A DNA stretch of 64,000 bases from the NCBI GenBank assembly GCA_023954045.1, contig JAMLIR010000008.1, forward strand, positions 84,594 through 148,593, written 5' to 3'. Of this stretch, positions 36,054-47,213 are shown one piece after another (positions within the stretch are counted from its first letter, which is position 1; the number at the start of each line of letters is the position of its first letter). The translations under genes and the position numbers were made by a program. The notes below the pieces were generated by a model. The model searched no databases, was not told the DNA's origin, and saw nothing but the letters and a program-made list of their open reading frames with translations. The stretch comes from Burkholderiaceae bacterium (GTDB taxonomy: Bacteria > Pseudomonadota > Gammaproteobacteria > Burkholderiales > Burkholderiaceae_E).

Positions 36054-36377
36054 ATGGCAGTGAATCTGACGGAACGGGCGGCGAACCACATCGCGCGCTC
36101 GATCGAACGGCGGGGCAAGGGCGTGGGGCTGCGCGTCGGCGTCAAGGCCTCGGGCTGTTCCGGCATGTCGTACCAGCTCGAGTTCGCCGATGCGCGCAAC
36201 GCCGACGACCTCGAGTTCGAGAGCCACGGCGTCAAGGTGTTCATCGACCCGAAGAGCCTGCCCTATCTGGAAGGCATCGAGCTCGATTTCGTTCGCGAGG
36301 GCCTGAACGAGGGGTTCAGGTTCAACAACCCCAACGTCAAGGGAACCTGCGGCTGCGGGGAGTCGTTCTCGGTCTGA
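36054..36377 (+). CDS. iscA: Iron-sulfur cluster assembly protein IscA
   Basis: A 107-aa A-type carrier with all three conserved cysteines ([22 protein letters not shown]) and the [11 protein letters not shown] motif. It receives clusters or iron and passes them to targets. It lies directly behind iscR, where most proteobacteria have iscS and iscU in between. ATG at 36054 with a GGGGAGCAACGACGA stretch upstream. Confidence 0.94.
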   Translation: MAVNLTERAANHIARSIERRGKGVGLRVGVKASGCSGMSYQLEFADARNADDLEFESHGVKVFIDPKSLPYLEGIELDFVREGLNEGFRFNNPNVKGTCGCGESFSV

Positions 36378-36431
36378 AGGCCGAAGCGCCGGAGTCCGGT
36401 CAGGCGCGGCGGGACCGCCGCACCTGCAGCG

Positions 36432-37643
36432 TCATCGGGGCGGCGGCGGGGCAGCGCGCCGCACCAGCCGCACGACCGCCGCGATCGAGGCGAGCGCGCC
36501 GAAGGCGCAAGCCGCCAGCAGCGCCAGTCCCGCGCGCGGCCCGGCCGCCTCGACCAGCGCCGACAGGGCGACCGGTGCGGCCGCCGCGGCGAGCATCCCC
36601 GGCCCGGCGATACGTCCGAGCAGCTCCGCATAGCCACGGCTGCCGAACACCGCCAGCGGCAGCACGCCGCGCACGATCGTCATCAGGCCGTTGGCGCAGC
36701 CGTACAGCATCACGAACAGGGCCGCCGCCCACGGCTGCGCGGGCAGGGCGAGGGCGGCGACGAAAGCCACCGGCATCAGCACGATCGACGGCACTGCGAC
36801 CGTCACCGCACTGAAGCGCCGCTGTAGCGACATCTCGGCCACGCGCGCGACGACCTGCGCGGGCCCCATCAGCGAGGCGGTCGCGACGACCACCGCGGCC
36901 CCGTACCCGAAGCCGCCCAGCAGCATCACCAGGTGAGCCCCGATCGCGGAGTTGATGAAAGCGTGCAGCGTGAACCCGACCGCGAGCAGCGCGAGCGCGC
37001 GCCGCGCGCCCTCGGCCGGCAGCGGCGCTGTCGAGGCCGGGGCGTCGCCGCCCGCGCCGGCGCCGACCGGACGACGGCGCGGCCCGCCGGCGAAGCGGGC
37101 GTGAAGCAGCGCGCAGGGCAGCAGGTTAAGCAGCGCGTAGACCTGCAGGGCGCCGCGCCAGCCGAACGACGCATCGAGCCAGGCACCGATCGGCCAGAAC
37201 ACGCTCGAGGCGAAGCCGCCGAACAGGGTCACCAGCGAGATCGCGCGACGCGCGCCGTCCCCGGCCAGGACCGTCAGCGCCGCGAAGGCGCCGTCGTACA
37301 GGATCGAGCGCATTGCCAGGCCGATCAGCGTCCAGCCGGCGAACAGAGCCGGCCAGCCGCGCGCCAGCGAAATCGCCAGCAGGCCGGCCCCGGCCAGCAT
37401 CGACGCGAGCATCATCACGCGCCCGGCGCCGTGACGATCCATCAGCCGGCCGCTCGTCCTCGCGCTCGCGCCGGCCACCAGCAGGCCCCAGGAGAATCCG
37501 CCGAGCACAGTCGTCGGGCTCAGGCCGAGCCCGTCGGCGATAGAGCCCGCGAGGATCGCCGTCATGTAGTGGGTGGTGCCCCAGCCGACGATCTGGGTCA
37601 CCCCCAGCGCGGCAATCGCGGCGCCGATCGACCGGGACGACAC
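36432..37643 (-). CDS. Major facilitator superfamily transporter
   Basis: 403 aa with about 12 membrane helices and a loop in the middle (around residues 185-210). After helix two comes GRLMDRHGAGRVMML, the MFS loop 2-3 motif. Substrate unknown. The start is GTG at 37641-37643, since no earlier ATG is available in frame. It lies 31 bp after lysS on the same strand and is convergent with iscA. Confidence 0.82.
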   Translation of the reverse strand: MSSRSIGAAIAALGVTQIVGWGTTHYMTAILAGSIADGLGLSPTTVLGGFSWGLLVAGASARTSGRLMDRHGAGRVMMLASMLAGAGLLAISLARGWPALFAGWTLIGLAMRSILYDGAFAALTVLAGDGARRAISLVTLFGGFASSVFWPIGAWLDASFGWRGALQVYALLNLLPCALLHARFAGGPRRRPVGAGAGGDAPASTAPLPAEGARRALALLAVGFTLHAFINSAIGAHLVMLLGGFGYGAAVVVATASLMGPAQVVARVAEMSLQRRFSAVTVAVPSIVLMPVAFVAALALPAQPWAAALFVMLYGCANGLMTIVRGVLPLAVFGSRGYAELLGRIAGPGMLAAAAAPVALSALVEAAGPRAGLALLAACAFGALASIAAVVRLVRRAAPPPPR

Positions 37644-37674
37644 GCCCGACCGCCCGATTCTCGCGCGCGACGCG

Positions 37675-39213
<1,539 letters not shown>

Positions 39214-39216
39214 GGC

Positions 39217-40321
39217 TCAGACTCCCTGTTTGAGGCTGGCGACGATGAACTCGTCGAGGTCGCCGTCGAGGACCGACCGGGTGTTGCTGATCTCGACGCT
39301 GGTGCGAAGGTCCTTGATGCGTGACTGGTCGAGCACGTACGAGCGGATCTGGTGGCCCCAGCCGATGTCGGTCTTGCCGGCCTCGACCTTGTCCTGCTCG
39401 GCCTGGCGCTTGCGCAGCTCGAGCTCGTAGAGCCGCGCGCGCAGCATGCCCATCGCCTCGTCGCGGTTGCGGTGCTGCGAGCGGTCGTTCTGGCACTGCA
39501 CGACGATTCCGGTCGGGTTGTGCGTGATTCGCACCGCCGATTCGGTCTTGTTCACGTGCTGGCCGCCGGCGCCCGACGCCCTGTAGACGTCGATGCGCAG
39601 GTCGGCCGGGTTGATATCGACCTCGATCGAGTCGTCGACCTTCGGATAGACGAAGACCGACGCGAACGAAGTGTGACGGCCGCCGCTGGAGTCGAACGGG
39701 GACTTGCGCACCAGCCGGTGCACGCCGGTCTCGGTGCGCAGGTAGCCGTACGCGTACTCGCCTTCGACGCGCACCGTCGCGCCCTTGATGCCCGCGACGT
39801 CGCCCGGCGATTCCTCGAGGACCTCGGTGGCGAAGCCCTTGCGCTCGCAGTAGCGCAGGTACTGGCGCAGCAGCATCGCCGCCCAGTCCTGCGCCTCGGT
39901 GCCGCCTGCGCCGGCCTGGATCTCGATGAAGCAGGGGTTCGGGTCGGCCGGGTTCGAGAACATGCGCCGGAACTCGAGTTCGGCGACCTGCGCCTCGATC
40001 GCGTGCGCGTCGGTCTCGACCGCGACCAGCGCGTCGTCGTCGTCCTCGGACGATGCCATCGAGAACAGCTCGGCGACGTCGGAGAGTGCCGCATCGATGC
40101 TGCCGATGCGGTCGACGACGCCCTCGAGCATCTTCTTCTCGCGGCCGAGTTCCTGCGCGTGCTTCGCGTCGTTCCAGACGTCGGGAGCCTCGAGCTCCCG
40201 GTTGATCACTTCGAGACGGGTCTTCTTCGTCTCGTAGTCAAAGATACCCCCGAAGCTCTTCGACGCGCCTGCGCAGGTCGGCGATCAGCGATTCGAGTTG
40301 GTTCAGGCGCTCGGCTTCCAT
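39217..40321 (-). CDS. prfB: Peptide chain release factor 2 with programmed +1 frameshift
   Basis: The ATG at 40319-40321 opens a 27-codon frame ending RGYL and TGA (40238-40240). A +1 shift at CTT-TGA continues into [20 protein letters not shown] and the rest, giving about 367 aa. The release factor has the GGQ loop [20 protein letters not shown] and the SPF tripeptide ([11 protein letters not shown]) that reads UGA and UAA. An attractive TATAAT lies 30 bp upstream. Followed by lysS. Confidence 0.96.
40237..40252 (-). promoter_or_regulatory. prfB autoregulatory frameshift site
   Basis: The minus strand reads CGGGGGTATCTTTGAC: an internal Shine-Dalgarno-like G run, the slippery CTT, and UGA followed by C, a poor stop context. 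When RF2 is scarce, ribosomes pause on UGA and slip forward. The site matches the well-known prfB element, with CGGGGG where E. coli has AGGGGG. Confidence 0.95.
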
Positions 40322-40350
40322 GACGGGGCGATCCTTCGGTCAAACCGACA

Positions 40351-40356
40351 ATTATA
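40351..40356 (-). promoter_or_regulatory. Probable prfB -10 element
   Basis: A perfect TATAAT on the minus strand, in the 44-bp gap between recJ and prfB, 30 bp before the prfB start. No good -35 hexamer is found at 16-18 bp, so a weak or activated promoter is likely. Confidence 0.45.
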
Positions 40357-40365
40357 CGGTTCGCG

Positions 40366-42108
40366 TCACTCGACACGCGCCGCGGGCGCTGCGGGCTCGA
40401 CGGCCTCGATCACGAGCCGCACGCTGGCGAGCCCCTGGTACTCGTCGCGGATCAGCCGGTAGGCGACGCGCGCCGGCGAGGGCAGCGGCTCGACCCTGCC
40501 GAATGCGATCGCCTCGAGCGCCCGCCCGGCGCCCGCGCGAAGCTGCGCCTTCAGGTGGCGGCCCGCGACGATCGACTGGCGCGCGACGACGAACTCGTCG
40601 CAGAACAGCGGGGCGGCGAAGCCCTGGCCCCAGACCTCGGCTTCGATCGCGTCGACCAGCGCCAGGTCGATCTCGTCCGGCCCGAGCGGCCCGTCGGTCA
40701 GCAGCGCGGGGGCGAAACAGGCCGGATCGGCGAACTCGTCGACGGCCTGCTCGAGCAGCGACGCGAACTCCTCGAGCCGCGCCGCCGGCAGCGTGAGGCC
40801 GGCGGCCATCGCGTGGCCGCCGAAGCGCAGCAGCAGCCCCGGCGCGCGCTTGTCGACGAGGTCGAGCACGTCGCGCAGATGCACGCCGGCGATCGATCGC
40901 CCCGATCCGCGCAGCAGCGCCGGATCCGACGCGGATGCGGCCAGCGCGAACGTCGGCCGGTTGACCCGCTCCTTCACGCGGCTCGCGACCAGCCCGATCA
41001 CGCCCTCGTGCCAGCCTTCGCGGTGCAGCACCACCGACTTGCGGCCGGTGCCGGCCTCGGGCAGGGCGTCGAGCGCCGCGATCGCCTCGTCGCGCATCGC
41101 GCCCTCGATTCCGCGGCGCTCGCGGTTCATCGCATCGAGCGCCGCGGCCAGCTCGGCTGCACGCGCCGCATCGTCGGCGAGCAGGCACTCGATGCCGAGC
41201 GAGATGTCGGCGAGCCGGCCGGCCGCGTTGATCCGAGGCCCCACCGCGAACCCGAGATCGTTGCTTCCGGCACGCCGCTCGTCGCGTCCGGCCACGCGCA
41301 GCAGCGCGCGCACGCCGGGGCAGGCGGCGCCGGCGCGGATCCGCTGCAGCCCCGCGGCCACGAGCAGTCGGTTGTTGGCGTCGAGCCGGACGAGGTCGGC
41401 GACGGTTCCGAGCGCGACCAGGTCGAGCAGCCGCTGCAGCGGCGCGCGCGCGGCGGGGCCGGCCGGGTCGCGGCGGCGCAGCTCGGCGCGCAGCGCGAGC
41501 AGCAGGTAGAACATGACGCCGACGCCGGCCAGGTTCTTGCTCGGAAACGCGCAGCCGGGCTGGTTCGGATCGACGATCGCGTCGGCCTGCGGCAGCGTCG
41601 CGGCGGGCAGGTGGTGGTCGGTGACGATGACGCGCATGCCGGCGGCCCGGGCCGCGGCGACGCCGTCGTGGCTGGCGATGCCGCTGTCGACGGTGATCAG
41701 CCAGTCCGGGTGCCCGAGCCGCGGGTGCCGTGCGGCCAGCGCGACGACCGGCTCGGTGAGGCCGTAGCCGTGCTCGAAGCGGTTGGGCACCAGGAAGTCG
41801 ACCTGGCCGGGCGCGGCGCCGAGCGCCCTCAGGCCGCGGATCGCGACGGCGCAGGCGGTCGCGCCGTCGCAGTCGTAGTCGGCGACGATGCACAGGCGCT
41901 CGCCGCGAGCGAGCGCATCGGCTAGCAGGCGCGCGGCCGCGTCGATCCCCTTCATCGTGTCGGGCGGCGCGAGCCTGGCGAGGTCGCGCGACATCTGGGC
42001 GGCGTCGTCGATGCCGCGCGCGGCGAGCAGTCGCGCGATCACCGCAGGCACGCCGGCCTGCAACAGCCGCGCGAGCGCGATCGGCGAGACTTCGCGGATC
42101 GCGATCAC
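40366..42108 (-). CDS. recJ: Single-stranded-DNA exonuclease RecJ
   Basis: 580 aa, a DHH-family 5'-3' exonuclease of recombination and mismatch repair. Motifs IVADYDCDGATACAVAI (DxD), VIVTDHHLPA (DHH) and VDPNQPGCAFPSKNLAGVGV are followed by the DHHA1 motif LRFGGHAMAAGLTL. Start at GTG 42106-42108, overlapping the upstream gene's stop (GTGA). It differs from the shorter DHH protein at 19743. Confidence 0.95.
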   Translation of the reverse strand: MIAIREVSPIALARLLQAGVPAVIARLLAARGIDDAAQMSRDLARLAPPDTMKGIDAAARLLADALARGERLCIVADYDCDGATACAVAIRGLRALGAAPGQVDFLVPNRFEHGYGLTEPVVALAARHPRLGHPDWLITVDSGIASHDGVAAARAAGMRVIVTDHHLPAATLPQADAIVDPNQPGCAFPSKNLAGVGVMFYLLLALRAELRRRDPAGPAARAPLQRLLDLVALGTVADLVRLDANNRLLVAAGLQRIRAGAACPGVRALLRVAGRDERRAGSNDLGFAVGPRINAAGRLADISLGIECLLADDAARAAELAAALDAMNRERRGIEGAMRDEAIAALDALPEAGTGRKSVVLHREGWHEGVIGLVASRVKERVNRPTFALAASASDPALLRGSGRSIAGVHLRDVLDLVDKRAPGLLLRFGGHAMAAGLTLPAARLEEFASLLEQAVDEFADPACFAPALLTDGPLGPDEIDLALVDAIEAEVWGQGFAAPLFCDEFVVARQSIVAGRHLKAQLRAGAGRALEAIAFGRVEPLPSPARVAYRLIRDEYQGLASVRLVIEAVEPAAPAARVE

Positions 42109-43232
42109 GCGTCCCCGGCGAGCAGGGGTTCGACGCGCAGGCGCCGCCAGGCCTTCCAGCGATCGGCAGGGGCGCGCAGCAGCTCGACGGTGCTGCGCTC
42201 GCCGGTCATCACCAGCCGCAGCTCGCCGGCGAGCAGGCGCGGGGACGCGGCCTGCAGCGCCTCGAACCAGCGATCGAAGGCTCGCCAGGCGTGCGCCCAA
42301 CCCTCGAGATCGCCCTCGCTGATCGCGGCGCGCCAGAAGTCGGGCGCCAGCAGCAACGTGCCTTCGGGGGCACGCGCTTCGGCGGCGATCGAATCGATCC
42401 ACTGGCTCCACCCGTCCGCCGGCACGCCGTCGGTGTCGCCAGTCGCGACCAGCCGCGCCTCGGCGCCCGCGCGCTGCGCGAGCCCGGCGACGGTCGGGTC
42501 GGCGGTGACGACACGGGCGAACGGGCGTGCGCGGGCGACGCCCGCGCGTCCCTCGAGCCACAGCGCGTTGATCGTCGGCCGGCCTTCGGCCTCGCGCGCG
42601 GCGTTCAGCGGGTGGTCGAACCAGGCCATCTGGACCAGGTTGGCCAGCTGCCGCCAGCGCCGCGCGGCCGGCCCGCTGGGAAGGTAGGCGTCGATGTTGC
42701 GCCCGGCTGCCATCCGCGCGCTTCGCGCGAGTAGCTGCGCGAGCCCGGCGAGGTCGGCGGCTCCCCGCTGCGCGTCGAGCGCCTCGAGCCGCCAGAGGGC
42801 CGGCTCGGCGACGTGCAGCCGCAGCCCCTCGTCGACGAGCAGCGCATTGGCGCGCGCCGCGAGCACTTCGGCCTCGTCGCGCCCGGCGTCGAGCGCGTGC
42901 GGCGGCGCGAGCACGACGTGGTCCGGCGCCAGGTGCAGATGGACCGGGCGCACCAGGAGGTCGGGCACTTGCGCGCCGCGGGCCGGAAGCGCGCAGGCCG
43001 CCACGGCGCCTTCGAGCGCGAAGCGCTCGCGCAGCCAGGCCTCGTCCGGCAACTCGTCGGGCAGCAGTGCAGCCTGGCGCCGGCGCGCGGCGACGCGCGC
43101 GCGGCGGAACGCGCGCGAGAACGCGGCGACTTCGAGCGGGAAGTGCAGCGGCGCGCCGGTTTCGGGCCCAAAGTCCGGCGCCGCGGAGTGCGGACGGGCG
43201 AGCGCGCCGGCGCACAGGATCGTGATGGTCAC
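42105..43232 (-). CDS. Conserved hypothetical protein upstream of recJ
   Basis: 375 aa, no signal peptide or membrane segment. The C-terminal half has [17 protein letters not shown] and [18 protein letters not shown] but I recognise no active site. Homologues at this place in Burkholderiales genomes are, as far as I recall, sometimes labelled as phosphoglycerate-mutase-like regulatory proteins; the sequence here does not settle that. It overlaps the recJ start by 4 bp and diverges from lolC. Confidence 0.7.
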   Translation of the reverse strand: MTITILCAGALARPHSAAPDFGPETGAPLHFPLEVAAFSRAFRRARVAARRRQAALLPDELPDEAWLRERFALEGAVAACALPARGAQVPDLLVRPVHLHLAPDHVVLAPPHALDAGRDEAEVLAARANALLVDEGLRLHVAEPALWRLEALDAQRGAADLAGLAQLLARSARMAAGRNIDAYLPSGPAARRWRQLANLVQMAWFDHPLNAAREAEGRPTINALWLEGRAGVARARPFARVVTADPTVAGLAQRAGAEARLVATGDTDGVPADGWSQWIDSIAAEARAPEGTLLLAPDFWRAAISEGDLEGWAHAWRAFDRWFEALQAASPRLLAGELRLVMTGERSTVELLRAPADRWKAWRRLRVEPLLAGDA

Positions 43233-43266
43233 CGGGGGATTCTATGGCAAACTGCCGGCGTCCCAG

Positions 43267-44523
43267 ATGCCACTGCCCTACGAACTCTTCATCGGCCTTC
43301 GCTACACCCGAGCCAGCAGGCGGGCGGGGCGGCGCAACGGCTTCATCTCGTTCATCTCGGCGCTCTCGGTCGCGGGAATCGCGCTCGGCGTGGCGGCCCT
43401 GATCACCGTGCTCTCGGTGATGAACGGATTCCAGAAGGAGGTGCGCGACCGGATGCTGTCGGTGCTCGCGCACATCGAGGTGCTGGCCGGCCGAACGCCG
43501 ATGACCGACTGGCCTGCGGTGCTCGCGCAGGCCCGGCGCAATCCGGCCGTCATCGGCGGCGCGCCCTATGTTGCGGGACAGGCGATGCTGACCCACGAGG
43601 GCAGCGTGCGCGGCGTGCTGGTGCGGGGCATCGATCCGGCGCTCGAGCCCGAGGTCGCCGATTTCGCGCGACAGATGCAGCGCGGCAGGCTCGCCGACCT
43701 TCGGCCCGGGGAATTCGGCGTCGCGATCGGCAGCGAGCTCGCCGACCAGCTGTTGCTCGACGTCGGGTCGAAGCTGACGCTGATCGCGCCGCAGGGCACC
43801 GCCACGCCGGCAGGTCTCGTGCCGCGGCTGCGGCAACTCACCGTCGTCGCCGTGTTCCGGGCGGGGCACTACGAGTACGACTCGAGCCTGCTGCTGATGA
43901 ACATCGACGATGCCGCGAAGCTGTTCCGGGTCGAGGGCGTGAGCGGCGTCAGGCTGAAGACGCGCGACATGCTCGCCGCGCCCGAGGTCGCCAACCAGCT
44001 CGCGCGCACGATGAGCGGAGACCTGCTGATCCGCGACTGGTCGGCCGAGAACCGCAACTGGTTCGCGGCGGTGCAGATCGAGAAGCGGATGATGTTCATC
44101 ATCCTCACGCTGATCATGGCGGTGGCGGCGTTCAACCTGGTGTCGATGCTCGTGATGACCGTGACCGACAAGCAGTCGGACATCGCGATCCTGCGCACGC
44201 TGGGTGCCACGCCGGCGAGCATCATGCGCATCTTCGTGGTCCAGGGCGCCTCGGTCGGCCTGCTCGGCACGCTGCTCGGTGTCGTGCTGGGCGTGCTGCT
44301 GGCGCTCAACATCGGTCCGGTCACTGCCTGGGTCGAGTCGGTGTTCGGTTTCCAGGTGCTGCCGAAGGGCATCTACTTCATCAGCTACCTCCCCAGCGAC
44401 CTGCGGCTGCCCGACGTGGTGGCGATCGGCGGCACCGCGTGCGCGCTCGCGCTGGCCTCGACCCTCTATCCGAGCTGGCGCGCGTCGCGCGTCCGGCCCG
44501 CCGAAGCGTTGCGCTACGAATGA
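43267..44523 (+). CDS. lolC: Lipoprotein-releasing system transmembrane protein LolC/LolE
   Basis: 418 aa. [19 protein letters not shown] then [22 protein letters not shown] is the LolC/E opening; a periplasmic domain (residues about 50-270) precedes three membrane helices (about 275, 325 and 385) and the closing [18 protein letters not shown]. With LolD it extracts outer-membrane lipoproteins from the inner membrane for LolA. Only one LolC/E gene is present, as is common in Burkholderiales where it forms a dimer. Confidence 0.94.
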   Translation: MPLPYELFIGLRYTRASRRAGRRNGFISFISALSVAGIALGVAALITVLSVMNGFQKEVRDRMLSVLAHIEVLAGRTPMTDWPAVLAQARRNPAVIGGAPYVAGQAMLTHEGSVRGVLVRGIDPALEPEVADFARQMQRGRLADLRPGEFGVAIGSELADQLLLDVGSKLTLIAPQGTATPAGLVPRLRQLTVVAVFRAGHYEYDSSLLLMNIDDAAKLFRVEGVSGVRLKTRDMLAAPEVANQLARTMSGDLLIRDWSAENRNWFAAVQIEKRMMFIILTLIMAVAAFNLVSMLVMTVTDKQSDIAILRTLGATPASIMRIFVVQGASVGLLGTLLGVVLGVLLALNIGPVTAWVESVFGFQVLPKGIYFISYLPSDLRLPDVVAIGGTACALALASTLYPSWRASRVRPAEALRYE

Positions 44524-45269
44524 GCGGCCCGCCCCGGAGGGATCCGCCATCTGCGTCGCGCGAGGCGTCGGGCGCAACATCGGGCGCCGTCGTCGGAGCG
44601 CGCGGCTTGCGCAAGGTCTACGGCAGCGGCGCGCTGGCGGTGCCCGTGCTCCACGGCGTCGACATCGAGATCGGCGTCGGCGAGCGTGTCGCGATCATGG
44701 GCGCGTCGGGCTCGGGCAAGAGCACGCTGCTGCACCTGCTCGGCGGCCTCGACGAGGCCACCGGCGGCGAAGTGCTCTGGCAGTCGCAGCCGATCGCCGG
44801 CCTGTCCCAGGCCGAACTGGGCGCCCGGCGCAACCGCCTGCTCGGCTTCGTCTACCAGTTCCACCACCTGCTGCCCGAATTCAGCGCGCTGGACAACGTC
44901 GCGATGCCGTTGCGCATCCGCCGGATGAGGCCCGACGAGGCCCGGCGGCTGGCCGCCGCAATGCTCGAGCGGGTCGGCCTCGCCGCGCGTCTCGAGCATC
45001 CGCCCGGGCAGCTGTCGGGCGGGGAGCGCCAGCGCGTGGCGTTGGCGCGGGCGCTGGTCACCGAGCCGCGCTGCGTGCTGGCCGACGAGCCCACCGGCAA
45101 TCTCGACAGCGCCACTGCCGCCCAGGTCTACGCGTTGCTGGAAGCGCTGTCGCGCGAGCTGGGCGTGTCCTTCGTCATCGTCACGCACGATCGCGATCTC
45201 GCGGCGCGCGCCGATCGCGTGCTGCAGTTGCGCGACGGGCGCATTCTGGCGGACGATCGCAGCCGATGA
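44520..45269 (+). CDS. lolD: Lipoprotein-releasing system ATPase LolD
   Basis: A 249-aa ABC ATPase. Walker [21 protein letters not shown]-loop [16 protein letters not shown], signature [15 protein letters not shown], Walker [12 protein letters not shown] and the H-loop THD are complete. The ATG overlaps the lolC stop. The first 25 residues ([16 protein letters not shown]) are unusually long and polar, so the real start could be later. Confidence 0.94.
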   Translation: MSGPPRRDPPSASREASGATSGAVVGARGLRKVYGSGALAVPVLHGVDIEIGVGERVAIMGASGSGKSTLLHLLGGLDEATGGEVLWQSQPIAGLSQAELGARRNRLLGFVYQFHHLLPEFSALDNVAMPLRIRRMRPDEARRLAAAMLERVGLAARLEHPPGQLSGGERQRVALARALVTEPRCVLADEPTGNLDSATAAQVYALLEALSRELGVSFVIVTHDRDLAARADRVLQLRDGRILADDRSR

Positions 45270-45303
45270 ACCGTTTTCTCCAACCCGAACCGTCGAGCCG
45301 AAG

Positions 45304-46299
45304 ATGAAGAAATCGCTGCACCGCCCGATGGGCGCCTTGCTGGCGGCCGTTGCCGCCCTGTCGCTGGCCGCGAGCGCCGCCGCGCAGGGCGCCGATCCGG
45401 CCTGGCCGAGCCGCCCGATCAAGGTCGTCATTCCGTACGGCGCCGGATCCTCGCCGGACGTCTTCGCGCGCATCGTCGGCGAGCGGCTGCAGCAGCGGCT
45501 CGGCCAGCCGGTGCTGATCGAGAACCGCGCGGGCGCGGGCGGCAACCTCGGCACCGGCGCCGTTGCGAAGGCCCCCGGCGACGGCTACACGTTCCTGGTC
45601 AGCACCAACGGGCCGCTGGTCTACAACACGGTGCTGTACAGGAAGCTCCCCTACGATCCGTTCACCGAACTGCGCCCGGTCGTCCTCGGCGGCGGCCAGG
45701 CCAACGTCTGCGCAGTTCGGGCCGATTCGGGCATCACCTCGCTCAAGGGGTTGGTCGACGCGATGAAGGCCAATCCGGGCAAGTTCAACTTCTCGTCGAC
45801 CGGCGTCGGCAGCCTCTCGCACCTCGGCATCGAGCTGTTGAAGGCGAAGACGGGCACCTACGCGGTGCACATCCCGTACCCGTCGTCGCCGCAGGCGATC
45901 ATGTCGATCCTCCAGGGCGACGTCCAGTTCGCCTGCGTGCCCGCGGTGGCCGTGATCCCGCAGGTCAAGGCGGGCAAATTGCGCGCGCTGGCGGTGTCGA
46001 CCGGCAAGCGCAGCGCGCTCACGCCCGACATTCCGACGATGAAGGAGGCCGGCCTGCCTGAGATCGAGAACATCGCGTGGATGGCGTACATGGCCCCGGC
46101 GTCGACACCGACGCCGATCGTCGAGCGGATGAACCGCGAGATCAACGCGGTGCTGGCGATGCCGGAAGTCCGCGAGAAGCTGCATGCCCAATACATGGAG
46201 CCGATCGGCGGCTCGATCGAGGACCTGCGCAAGTTCATGCTGAAGGAGCGCGAGGTGATGACGCCGGTGATCCGGCGCAGCGGGGCGACGATCGACTGA
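45304..46299 (+). CDS. Bug-family (TctC-like) periplasmic binding protein
   Basis: 331 aa with a cleavable signal (LLAAVAALSLAASAAAQG). WPSRPIKVVIPYGAGSSPDVFARIV, LIENRAGAGGNLGTGAVAKA and the family's PDIPTMKEAGLPEIE are typical. Bug receptors bind carboxylates and other small molecules; hundreds occur per Burkholderiales genome, mostly without TctA/TctB, as here. The ligand is unknown. It lies 34 bp after lolD, probably not functionally linked. Confidence 0.93.
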   Translation: MKKSLHRPMGALLAAVAALSLAASAAAQGADPAWPSRPIKVVIPYGAGSSPDVFARIVGERLQQRLGQPVLIENRAGAGGNLGTGAVAKAPGDGYTFLVSTNGPLVYNTVLYRKLPYDPFTELRPVVLGGGQANVCAVRADSGITSLKGLVDAMKANPGKFNFSSTGVGSLSHLGIELLKAKTGTYAVHIPYPSSPQAIMSILQGDVQFACVPAVAVIPQVKAGKLRALAVSTGKRSALTPDIPTMKEAGLPEIENIAWMAYMAPASTPTPIVERMNREINAVLAMPEVREKLHAQYMEPIGGSIEDLRKFMLKEREVMTPVIRRSGATID

Positions 46300-46357
46300 G
46301 CCATCGCGTCGCCTCCCGGCGCGGCTCTTCGGGCGCGCCGCATTTCGCCCGGCGCCG

Positions 46358-47155
46358 ATGCTGATCGACACGCATTGCCACCTCGACGCGGCCGAGTACG
46401 ACGGCGATCGGGACTCGGTGCGCGAACGCGCGTTCGCATCGGGCGTCGCAGCAATCGTCGTGCCGGCGGTCGAGGTCGGCAACTTCGACGCGGTGCGCGC
46501 GCTGGCGGCCGGGGATCGGCGCATTGGCTACGCGCTGGGCATTCATCCGCTCTACGTCGACCGTGCGCGCGAGGACGACCTCGAGCGGCTGCGCGCGGCG
46601 CTCGAGGCGTCGATCGACGATCCCGCGCTGCTGGCGATCGGAGAGATCGGCCTCGACTTCTTCGAACCGGGCCTCGAGCGGGCGCGCCAGGAACGGTTCT
46701 TTCGCGCGCAACTCGAAATGGCCCGCGAATTCGGGTTGCCGGTGCTGATGCACGTGCGGCGCTCCCAGGACGCGATGCTCAAGCAGCTGCGGATCGTGCG
46801 GCCGCCCGGCGGAATCGCGCACGCATTCAACGGCAGCCTGCAGCAGGCCGCGCAGTTTCTCGGGCTCGGCTTCGCGCTGGGATTCGGTGGCGCGATGACC
46901 TTCGATCGCGCGCTGCAGATCCGCAGGCTGGTGCGCGAGCTGCCGGGCGATGCGCACGTCCTCGAGACCGACGCGCCCGACATTCCTCCGGCGTGGATCG
47001 CGCGCCGCCGCAACGAGCCGGCGCAGCTCGCGCGCATCGCGCAGGTGTTCGCGCAGTTGCGCGGCGAGTCGCTCGGGTCCGTCGTAGAGCGCACGGCCGC
47101 CAATGCAGCCCGTGCCGTGCCGCGGCTGTCGGCGCTGCTCGAACGGCGCGGCTAG
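46358..47155 (+). CDS. TatD-family metal-dependent hydrolase
   Basis: 265 aa. MLIDTHCHLDAAEYDGDR (metal HxH), AIGEIGLDF, LPVLMHVRRSQDAML, AHAFNGSLQQA and ETDAPDIPPAW mark the TatD deoxyribonuclease family. The middle metal residue context HVRRSQDA replaces the usual HxRxA. Function in DNA quality control or D-aminoacyl-tRNA handling depends on the subtype and is not resolved. Confidence 0.9.
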   Translation: MLIDTHCHLDAAEYDGDRDSVRERAFASGVAAIVVPAVEVGNFDAVRALAAGDRRIGYALGIHPLYVDRAREDDLERLRAALEASIDDPALLAIGEIGLDFFEPGLERARQERFFRAQLEMAREFGLPVLMHVRRSQDAMLKQLRIVRPPGGIAHAFNGSLQQAAQFLGLGFALGFGGAMTFDRALQIRRLVRELPGDAHVLETDAPDIPPAWIARRRNEPAQLARIAQVFAQLRGESLGSVVERTAANAARAVPRLSALLERRG

Positions 47156-47188
47156 GAGGGCGCGGAAGCGCCGACTCCGACGCCCTCC
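47155..47188. terminator. Possible bidirectional terminator between tatD and the DUF1513 gene
   Basis: GGAGGGCG (47155-47162) pairs with CGCCCTCC (47181-47188), with a shorter inner stem CGGA/TCCG. It begins at the TatD stop and faces the convergent gene. No T-rich tail on either side, so the role is uncertain. Confidence 0.35.
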
Positions 47189-47213
47189 CGGGTCGCGCGA
47201 CTCGCGCGGTCGC

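Noticed and set aside
42109-44580. A long N-terminal extension of recJ (total 1404 codons)
   Set aside because: It reads antisense through lolC; RecJ homology starts at the GTG at 42108.
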